In this document: positions 1-5,275 of the stretch, piece by piece
Layout of the letters: each line of letters begins with the position of its first letter
How positions within the stretch are numbered: position 1 is the first letter of the stretch
DNA from: an uncultured bacterium
GTDB lineage: Bacteria; Cyanobacteriota; Vampirovibrionia; Gastranaerophilales; Gastranaerophilaceae
Length of the DNA stretch: 7,654 nt
Assembly (NCBI GenBank): GCA_945910925.1
Contig: CAMDZX010000091.1
Location: forward strand, 1-7,654
Reading direction: 5' to 3'
Notes under the pieces: model-generated
Database searches by the model: none
The model's input: only the letters and a program-made list of their open reading frames with translations
Told to the model about the DNA's origin: nothing
Made by a program: the position numbers and the translations under genes

Positions 1-148
1 ATATCCCCGCACCAATACCAATACCTGTTGCTTTTTGTGACTTCTCAACAGGCTTGATTCCTGTAAAAGATAGAGGGATATGTTGATATTTTACATTTGA
101 TTTATTTTGAAAATTATTATAGCTTTGTAAATTGTTTGTGATTTGCAT
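1..148 (-). CDS. Partial protein with Asn/Gln-rich leader and SFTG motif (C-terminus outside window)
   Basis: Only the first 49 codons are present; the gene runs off the left edge. The start is the ATG at 148-146, chosen because AAAGGTGA (158-151, minus strand) is a good ribosome binding site just upstream. The visible protein has a polar leader rich in Asn and Gln (residues 1-23), then PLSFTGIKP around residues 25-33. A Gly-rich stretch, TGIGIGAGY, begins at residue 41 and could open a membrane segment or glycine-rich region. It starts 14 bp after the stop of the AAA ATPase gene, so the two are very likely co-transcribed. The ATPase carries a similar polar leader ending in NFGW. I do not recognise the family from so short a piece. 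That it is coding is supported by the ribosome binding site, the open frame and the leader resemblance; no function can be given. Confidence 0.72.
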   Translation of the reverse strand, partial: MQITNNLQSYNNFQNKSNVKYQHIPLSFTGIKPVEKSQKATGIGIGAGI

Positions 149-150
149 AA

Positions 151-158
151 TTTCACCT
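151..158 (-). promoter_or_regulatory. Ribosome binding site for the left-edge partial gene
   Basis: AAAGGTGA on the minus strand lies 2-9 bases before the ATG at 148. It fills most of the 14-bp gap after the ATPase stop codon and decides the start of the partial gene. Confidence 0.6.
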
Positions 159-162
159 TTAA

Positions 163-1392
163 TTATTGATTTTCAAATTTTGTTGAATTAAATGAGTTTA
201 AATTCTGTTGTTGTATTTCTTTATCTAATTTCTTTTTTATTTCATCAATTGCTTTTTTCATATCTTTGTCTTTAACTGATTCTGTGTGATATCCTATATT
301 CCAAGAATCAAAAGTTCTGCTTTGTCCCCAATAATCCTTCTTATAGAGATTGGAATTAACCTTTTCTACAATTTCTTTTATTCTTCCGGGAACTCTTTGG
401 ATACCTTTTTTATCTATATAGTCAAGAATAACATCATGGTCTGTTTTGTCACGACGATTTGTCTTGGCAATAAAATGACTTAATACAGCAGAAGTCTCAG
501 CGTCGGATTTCATTTCCCCGAGAGGCATTATTATGCTTGTTCTATTTTTATCAAACACCCAATCAGGAAGTTTCTCTTTATCATTGGTTGTCGCTATCCA
601 GGTAACACCATCTTGTGCAGGATGCTGAGTCTGGAATGCAATTTCTGTTTTTAGAAGATCTGCATCCGGATGCTCCATAATTTGGTCAAGATTGTTTATT
701 TGTATAACTGTATGTTTTCCTTTTTGTTTAGCGTTATTCTGTGCAGCTTCAAATGTATCCCATATTGCAAAAATATTTTCATCCGTGTCACCTTTGTACC
801 ATGGTTTGTTAATCGTAACAGTATCAATACCCTTTTCTTTTAAATGTTCCATTAAGGAATCTGCCATGTGACTTTTGCCGGTTCCACGTTCCCCATATAT
901 CAAAACTCCGTTTGGAAGAACAACATCTGAAGGCAATTCTTTGCCTGCCATTTTAGCTTCTTTAGATTTTAAAATAGGTACAACAACTTTCTTTATCATT
1001 TCAAGTTTTTCAAGTGAATATCCGATAACTTTGTTTAATCCTTTTTCATGACCATCACCATTATGTTCAAGCCCCCCGATATTTAAATCTTCCTGATATT
1101 TTGCGGCTGCGGTTTCTTTTGGTATTCCAAACCTTTTCGCAACAAGCTCAATATCATTACCAACCTTTTTATAAACATTTTCTATTTGTTCTTGTCTTAG
1201 TCTTTCTCTGTTTTTGTTTAATTTTCTTGCACCCCAGCAAAACAAATCGTCAATCCCAAACCAACCAAAGTTCGGAGAATTATTATTCTTTATATTGTTT
1301 AATTGATTACCCGTATAAGGTCTTTCTGTTCTTTGATTATTAGTTTGCCTGTTTTGTATAGTTTTAAAACTTGCAATAGTTGATACTTCCAT
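163..1392 (-). CDS. AAA-family ATPase with altered Walker B motif
   Basis: A 409-residue protein. Residues 1-45 are a low-complexity Asn/Gln/Thr-rich leader ending in SPNFGWFG; 55-105 are charged and helical; 117-345 form an AAA module. Visible motifs are PNGVLIYG leading into Walker A GERGTGKS (167-174), an aromatic pore-loop-like WYKG (198-201), a Walker B-position strand VIQINNLDQI (229-238), a sensor-1-like IATTND with Asn270, a possible arginine finger Arg284, and a sensor-2-like PGR (335-337). The order and spacing match classical AAA proteins such as FtsH or p97-type unfoldases. However, Asn233-Asn234 stand where Asp-Glu normally bind magnesium and activate water, so ATP binding is likely but hydrolysis is doubtful. 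The tail (370-409) is Lys/Gln-rich. There is no signal peptide, so it is probably cytosolic. The start is fixed by AAGGGG seven bases before the ATG. The cellular role is unknown. It is first in an operon with the partial gene at 1-148. Confidence 0.85.
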   Translation of the reverse strand: MEVSTIASFKTIQNRQTNNQRTERPYTGNQLNNIKNNNSPNFGWFGIDDLFCWGARKLNKNRERLRQEQIENVYKKVGNDIELVAKRFGIPKETAAAKYQEDLNIGGLEHNGDGHEKGLNKVIGYSLEKLEMIKKVVVPILKSKEAKMAGKELPSDVVLPNGVLIYGERGTGKSHMADSLMEHLKEKGIDTVTINKPWYKGDTDENIFAIWDTFEAAQNNAKQKGKHTVIQINNLDQIMEHPDADLLKTEIAFQTQHPAQDGVTWIATTNDKEKLPDWVFDKNRTSIIMPLGEMKSDAETSAVLSHFIAKTNRRDKTDHDVILDYIDKKGIQRVPGRIKEIVEKVNSNLYKKDYWGQSRTFDSWNIGYHTESVKDKDMKKAIDEIKKKLDKEIQQQNLNSFNSTKFENQ

Positions 1393-1428
1393 ACATATAC
1401 CCCTTAATTTACACCATCTTTCACGTCA

Positions 1429-1456
1429 ATTATAAACGTTTACTCATAATAGTCAA
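1429..1456 (-). promoter_or_regulatory. Sigma70-type promoter of the AAA ATPase operon
   Basis: On the minus strand TTGACT (1456-1451) and a perfect TATAAT (1434-1429) are separated by 16 bp. Transcription would start near 1422, giving a leader of about 30 nt that contains the AAGGGG ribosome binding site. The spacer includes most of the 10-bp palindrome TAAACGTTTA (1433-1442), whose central CG resembles LacI-family operators; it could be a repressor site, but this is speculative. Confidence 0.65.
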
Positions 1457-1496
1457 TTAACTTTTTGGCTATATTTACAAAAGTTTACCAGGTTAT

Positions 1497-1525
1497 TTTA
1501 CAAGCTACTTTCTTTGATATACAAT
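1497..1525 (+). promoter_or_regulatory. Sigma70-type promoter of pheT
   Basis: TTTACA (1497-1502) and TACAAT (1520-1525) are separated by 17 bp. The predicted transcription start is near 1532, which leaves a leader of only about 27 nt with the ribosome binding site AGAAGGGG. That is too short for a T-box or a peptide-coding attenuator, so no tRNA-sensing leader is visible. The -35 box lies about 40 bp from that of the divergent ATPase promoter. Confidence 0.6.
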
Positions 1526-1558
1526 CAAGGAAAATAGGAAAGAGTAGAAGGGGATTAT

Positions 1559-4039
1559 ATGAAGGTTTCTTTAAATTGGTTAAATGAATTAGTTGATTTA
1601 TCGGATATAGAAGTTGAAAGAATTGCTCACGAATTGACCATGAGCGGTTTAGAGGTTGAATCGGTTGAAGAATTAAAACCTCAGTTTTCTAATATTGTAA
1701 CTGCACGTATTGAAAAGATAGATAACCATCCGAATGCCGATAAACTTCATCTTGTAACCATAAATAACGGTTCAGGATTAAAAACTGTTGTATGCGGGGC
1801 ACAAAACATTCAAGAAGGTCAAATAATTCCTTATGCCTCTGTCGGCAGCAATGTTTTAGACCGTCATACGGGAGAACAGTTTACGTTAACTCCTGCAACG
1901 ATAAGAGGGGTTGAATCTCAAGGTATGCTCTGTTCTGACGATGAACTCGGGGTCGCAGACAGGAACTATCAGGAAGAAGACGGAATCCTCATTCTTAACA
2001 GACTTTTCCCTGATGTAGAAATAGGGCAAAAAGTTGAAGATGTATTGGGATTTGAAAAAGATATAATTCTTGATGTTGCACCTACCGCAAATAGAGGTGA
2101 CCAATTATCTGTTGTGGGTGTTGCAAGAGAACTTTCCGCAATATTTGATAAACCTTTAAAATTCTCTTACCTTCAAGCAACAAGAGATGTTTCAACAGAT
2201 GCATTCAAGGTTGAAATTAAAGATAATGATGTTTGTAAATACTATTCAATAGGACTTTTAAGCGGTGTTGTTATAAAGCCTTCACCTGATTGGATGCAAA
2301 AAAGACTTATCGCATCAGGCATGCGCCCTATAAACAATGTCGTTGATATTACAAACTATGTTCTTTTAGAATACGGGACACCGTTACACGCATTTGACAG
2401 GGATAAGTTGAACGGATATCTTTGTGTAAGACGTGCAGAAAATGGAGAAAAGCTTGTAACTCTTGACGGGGTAGAAAGAGAATTAACCACAGATACAGTA
2501 CTTATCGCAACGGAAAAAGAAGGTGTATGTGCAGCAGGTGTATTCGGCGGAGAGAATTCGGAAGTTGACGAAAACACAAAAAACATTGCATTAGAAGCAG
2601 CATACTTTACGCCATCAACAAACCGTAAAAGTTCAAGAAGCATAGGATACCGTTCGGATGCAAGCGCAAGATTTGAACATGGTGTTGATATTGAAGCTGT
2701 AAAACCTGGCTTGATGCGTGCAATGCAATTACTGAACGAACACGCTTCCGCTCAGGTTGAAGGGATAGTGGAAACAGGTGTTAATAAGCTTGAACCTACT
2801 GAGATAACATTAAGATTTTCTCAGGTAAACAAGATTTTGGGTTGTTCTATTGAAGCACCTAAATGTATTACAATCTTAGAACGGTTAGGATTTAAAATGC
2901 TTGGCGGAAACGAAGCCGCTGCAAAGTTTGAAGTTCCTTCTTTCCGAGCAAACGACGTTACAAGAGAAATTGATTTGATTGAAGAAATTGCAAGAATTAA
3001 CGGTTATGACAAAATTGCACCGACACTTCCTAACAAATCATCAACTCCTGTTATCACTTTGGAAGAAAGAACCAAGAAAAAAATCCACGAATTAATGCTT
3101 TCGGCAGGATTGAATGAACTTGTTACACCATCATTAATCGGGGAACCACTGCTTAAACAATTTGATATTATTTATGACAAAGATGCTGCAGTTAAAGTTG
3201 AATATCCTGCAAGTGAAGAATTTACAATGCTTCGCCAAACAATGGCTGCAAGTCTGTTAAATTGTATGAAGTATAATTACGACAACGGACAAAAAGTTTT
3301 TTGGGGATATGAATTTGGAAAAGTGTATAACAAAGTCGAAGCGGCAACAGAACGCTCTGCAGGAGTAAAAGAAACCCAGATTTTAGAAGGTATAATTACG
3401 GGACGTAACGAAAATTCACAATGGCAATCAACGGGAGAAGTAGATTTTTATACTGTTAAAGGTATCGTTGATAACCTTATGAATGAACTTGGGTTATCAA
3501 AACGTATAAAACTTGTGACACTTGCTGACTCTCCGTTAGCAGAAACGCATAAATCACTCCATCCGTATAGAACCGCTGTAATGACACTTCTCGGCAAACG
3601 TCCGGAAATTTTAGGTTACTACGGACAAATCAATCCGGAATTAAGAGACAAATTAAAACTTAAACAAGATGCGTTTTTATTCAAAGTTGATTTAGATATG
3701 GTTTTTGCTAACATAAATGAATCAACACCAAGATACAAAAAACTTCCGCAATTCCCTGAAGTACAACGTGATTTGGCAATGATTATTCCGCAGGATATTG
3801 CGTATGCAGAAATAGAAAAAACTGTCAAAAAAGGTGTTAATAATAATCTTTTCAACGGTTGCGAAGTTTTTGATATTTATCAAGGCGAACACGTTCAAGA
3901 CGGATATAAGAGTGTAGCGTGCAGAATTAGAATTCAGGATTCCAATACTACGCTTACCGATGAGGTTATTGAAACTCAAATGGCAAATGTCAGAGCAACT
4001 CTTAAAAAGACTTTTGCAGAACTGTCATTCAGGGAATAA
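1559..4039 (+). CDS. pheT: Phenylalanine-tRNA ligase beta subunit
   Basis: Encodes the 826-residue beta subunit of the cytosolic alpha2-beta2 phenylalanyl-tRNA synthetase, which charges tRNA-Phe with phenylalanine. The length is close to the usual bacterial size of about 800. Domains in order: N-terminal segment MKVSLNWL; EMAP/OB-type tRNA-binding domain (about 40-150, with NHPNADKLHL at 56-65); B3/B4 editing region (about 210-385, with GMRPINNVVDITNY at 254-267); B5 domain (about 410-485), where Asp466, Asp472, Glu475 and Glu476 match the magnesium-binding acidic residues of the family; synthetase-like core (about 490-700); and a C-terminal ferredoxin-like anticodon-binding domain (about 722-826, starting PRYKKLPQFPEVQRDLA). 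The start has AAGGGG five bases upstream. No pheS lies directly upstream; instead pheT has its own promoter next to a divergent gene. Unlinked pheS and pheT are normal in cyanobacteria, so the catalytic alpha subunit is expected elsewhere in the genome. No frameshift or missing domain is visible. Confidence 0.98.
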   Translation: MKVSLNWLNELVDLSDIEVERIAHELTMSGLEVESVEELKPQFSNIVTARIEKIDNHPNADKLHLVTINNGSGLKTVVCGAQNIQEGQIIPYASVGSNVLDRHTGEQFTLTPATIRGVESQGMLCSDDELGVADRNYQEEDGILILNRLFPDVEIGQKVEDVLGFEKDIILDVAPTANRGDQLSVVGVARELSAIFDKPLKFSYLQATRDVSTDAFKVEIKDNDVCKYYSIGLLSGVVIKPSPDWMQKRLIASGMRPINNVVDITNYVLLEYGTPLHAFDRDKLNGYLCVRRAENGEKLVTLDGVERELTTDTVLIATEKEGVCAAGVFGGENSEVDENTKNIALEAAYFTPSTNRKSSRSIGYRSDASARFEHGVDIEAVKPGLMRAMQLLNEHASAQVEGIVETGVNKLEPTEITLRFSQVNKILGCSIEAPKCITILERLGFKMLGGNEAAAKFEVPSFRANDVTREIDLIEEIARINGYDKIAPTLPNKSSTPVITLEERTKKKIHELMLSAGLNELVTPSLIGEPLLKQFDIIYDKDAAVKVEYPASEEFTMLRQTMAASLLNCMKYNYDNGQKVFWGYEFGKVYNKVEAATERSAGVKETQILEGIITGRNENSQWQSTGEVDFYTVKGIVDNLMNELGLSKRIKLVTLADSPLAETHKSLHPYRTAVMTLLGKRPEILGYYGQINPELRDKLKLKQDAFLFKVDLDMVFANINESTPRYKKLPQFPEVQRDLAMIIPQDIAYAEIEKTVKKGVNNNLFNGCEVFDIYQGEHVQDGYKSVACRIRIQDSNTTLTDEVIETQMANVRATLKKTFAELSFRE

Positions 4040-4050
4040 AATGGTATAAT
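4022..4050 (+). promoter_or_regulatory. Promoter for the secreted SH3-like gene, predicted leaderless start
   Basis: A -35-like CTGTCA (4022-4027) lies inside the end of pheT. A perfect TATAAT (4045-4050), preceded by an extended TG (4042-4043), sits in the 17-bp gap after the pheT stop. Spacing between boxes is 17 bp. The -10 ends 6 bases before the ATG at 4057, so RNA would begin at or next to the start codon. Confidence 0.6.
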
Positions 4051-4056
4051 TTTATT

Positions 4057-4692
4057 ATGAAAAAATTATTCATAGCATTAATGTTGTTTTTTAGCCTTGT
4101 ATCAACGGCTTATGCTGATTTGATACCCGCAAGAGTGAGTGATATTCCGCTTGGCACTTTAGGAGTTTATCAGCCTGCAAACAGTTTGAAGTTATATTCT
4201 AAACCCGATATCAAATCCAATACACTATTTAACAAGACATGGAATTATATGAGTGTTGAAACCTCAGATTATGCGGATACTTTGTTTGCGGTCTTGATAC
4301 CTAAAAAAGAACTTTCATTTATTTATGCAACAGATATAGATGAAGATTTTGTGCAAGTAATGTTCAATAAACAGAAGAAATTAACAGGATGGGCGTACAA
4401 AGAAGATAATTTTCAATTCATGCCATGGATAACCTTTTATAATATGTACGGACGAAAATACGGCTTAAAATTATTAAAAGGTGCTCCTGATACGGTGCTG
4501 GAACTCCATTCAAACAGTAATAAAGAGTCGCAAGCCATCGCAAAACTTAATCGCCCGAAAGAAATCAGATTTACCGCCATTCAAGGCAACTGGGCTTTAG
4601 TAACGGTATTGGATATTGAAACAGCAAAAACAGGTTATATACAATGGCGTGGTGAAAACGGAGAGTTATATTTATTCCCGAATATAAAATAG
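4057..4692 (+). CDS. Secreted protein with two SH3-like segments
   Basis: A 211-residue protein with a clear Sec signal peptide: MKK, a hydrophobic core (residues 4-15) and a signal peptidase I site after Ala18-Tyr19-Ala20. The mature part of 191 residues would lie in the periplasm or outside the cell. Two stretches look like bacterial SH3 folds: about 43-120 (SLKLYSKPDIKSN, ending GWAYKED) and about 146-208 (VLELHSNSNKESQAIAKL, then GNWALVTV and TGYIQWRGENGELYL). Both show the 'L-x-x-pieces of short strands, then GW or GYI' pattern of SH3b domains, which often bind peptidoglycan or metal-bearing envelope partners. No catalytic domain is present, so a structural or binding role is inferred only. 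The start is fixed by the signal peptide although there is no Shine-Dalgarno site. It follows pheT by 17 bp with no terminator between them, so read-through from pheT is also possible. It converges on the next gene. Confidence 0.65.
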   Translation: MKKLFIALMLFFSLVSTAYADLIPARVSDIPLGTLGVYQPANSLKLYSKPDIKSNTLFNKTWNYMSVETSDYADTLFAVLIPKKELSFIYATDIDEDFVQVMFNKQKKLTGWAYKEDNFQFMPWITFYNMYGRKYGLKLLKGAPDTVLELHSNSNKESQAIAKLNRPKEIRFTAIQGNWALVTVLDIETAKTGYIQWRGENGELYLFPNIK

Positions 4693-4703
4693 TTTATTTT
4701 ATA
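4683..4703. terminator. AT-only hairpin at convergent stop codons, possible weak bidirectional terminator
   Basis: TATAAAATA (4683-4691) and TATTTTATA (4695-4703) form a perfect 9-bp inverted repeat with a 3-base loop, GTT. It spans the TAG of the plus-strand gene and the TAA of the minus-strand gene, which are only 1 bp apart. It contains no G-C pair, so its strength as an intrinsic terminator is doubtful. Confidence 0.35.
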
Positions 4704-5128
4704 AATTCAACAGGAACTTTGACCACAAGCTTTCTAACTTTTACCTTTTCTGAAATTGATATTGAAGGTTTGTGTGCATCTTTAGGAAAAAGAACCAAAA
4801 AATCTTTCGGAGTCATATTTATATATTCAAAATCATTTTCACAATCAAGAAACTCAATATCTTTTTCAGAATCATAAGGAATGTTGGTTTTACATTTTGT
4901 ATACTCACACACTCCGATTTTTTCTTGACCCGAAACCATATATTGTATATCTATATACTTCCTGTGCGCTTCAAAAAGTGCATCCTCTTTCGTTGTATAA
5001 GTCTGCAAATTTGCCCATATTCCGTCAGAAAACTCTAACCGTCCATCCTCTATAACTTCAAAATCCAAAGATTTTATATAATTAATAATTTGTTTTATTT
5101 CATTATATTCGCAAACATTCTTTTTCAT
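4694..5128 (-). CDS. YhcH/YjgK/YiaL-family protein (DUF386, NanQ-like sugar anomerase)
   Basis: A 144-residue cytosolic protein of the YhcH/YjgK/YiaL family, whose usual length is about 150. Diagnostic motifs are EAHRKYIDIQY (residues 53-63), the later FPKDAHKP (114-121) and VRKLVVKV (132-139). His55 and His119 are likely metal ligands of the cupin-like barrel. E. coli YhcH (NanQ) speeds interconversion of the anomers of N-acetylneuraminate released during sialic acid use; related members are annotated as beta-galactosidase beta subunit (EbgC-like). The family call is firm but the exact sugar is not, because no nan, ebg or other sugar gene is next to it. It is transcribed alone, convergent with the secreted SH3-like gene and divergent from the efflux operon. 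The ATG at 5128 begins the conserved N-terminus but has no Shine-Dalgarno site; a -10-like TAAAAT ends 6 bases before it. Confidence 0.9.
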   Translation of the reverse strand: MKKNVCEYNEIKQIINYIKSLDFEVIEDGRLEFSDGIWANLQTYTTKEDALFEAHRKYIDIQYMVSGQEKIGVCEYTKCKTNIPYDSEKDIEFLDCENDFEYINMTPKDFLVLFPKDAHKPSISISEKVKVRKLVVKVPVEFIK

Positions 5129-5134
5129 ACGAGT

Positions 5135-5162
5135 ATTTTAATACAAAGATATCAATTGTAAC
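5135..5162 (-). promoter_or_regulatory. Promoter of the YhcH-family gene, predicted leaderless start
   Basis: On the minus strand GTTACA (5162-5157) and TAAAAT (5140-5135) are separated by 16 bp. The -10 ends 6 bases before the ATG at 5128. The inverted repeat TACAA-N9-TTGTA (5142-5160) lies across the spacer and -35 and could be an operator; in such AT-rich DNA this is weak evidence. Confidence 0.4.
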
Positions 5163-5168
5163 ACTGAT

Positions 5169-5177
5169 TGGTATAAA
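5169..5177 (+). promoter_or_regulatory. Possible extended -10 promoter element upstream of the efflux operon
   Basis: TGGTATAAA carries a TG one base before a TATAAA hexamer (5172-5177), as in extended -10 promoters, so no good -35 is required. It would give a leader of about 90 nt before the adaptor gene. Confidence 0.3.
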
Positions 5178-5234
5178 TTTTTATTGAGTAAAAAAGTCAT
5201 TACAAAATGTTAAATAGGTGCCTTTTGTTTTTTA

Positions 5235-5245
5235 TATAATATAAT
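5235..5245 (+). promoter_or_regulatory. Overlapping -10 boxes of the efflux operon
   Basis: Two perfect TATAAT hexamers overlap by one base (5235-5240 and 5240-5245), 30-36 bases before the adaptor ATG. No convincing -35 hexamer lies 16-18 bp upstream of either, which suggests a weak promoter or one that needs an activator. No regulator gene is adjacent. Confidence 0.4.
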
Positions 5246-5275
5246 TAGCATGAATAACTCATATTGGGAGAGGTT

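Noticed and set aside
1101..1343. Plus-strand 80-codon open frame opposite the ATPase gene
   Set aside because: It is antisense to the well-supported ATPase frame, has Phe/Leu-rich shadow composition and no ribosome binding site or known motif.
163..1392. AAA ATPase as part of an anti-phage defence system
   Set aside because: The visible partner gene is only a 49-codon fragment with no effector domain, and no nuclease, protease or toxin is adjacent; the idea cannot be supported from this window.
1526..1558. T-box or attenuator leader for pheT
   Set aside because: The predicted leader is about 27 nt and contains neither a stem-loop nor a Phe-rich leader peptide.
3619..3979. Minus-strand open frames inside the end of pheT
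   Set aside because: They lie opposite the conserved anticodon-binding domain of PheT and show no independent coding signals.
4041..4049. Minimal ORF ATG-GTA-TAA just after the pheT stop, preceded by AGGGA at a usable distance
   Set aside because: It overlaps the TATAAT promoter box and is too short to support as a gene; it is most likely chance.
5207..5233. Possible terminator: AGGTGCCT followed by a T-run before the efflux operon
   Set aside because: The stem would be only AGG/CCT with a 2-base loop, which cannot form a stable hairpin; no gene ends just upstream on this strand.
5264..5275. In-frame TTG start at 5264 for the adaptor, adding four residues
   Set aside because: The TTG overlaps the GGGAG ribosome binding site that serves ATG 5276, and the ATG begins a typical N-terminal anchor.
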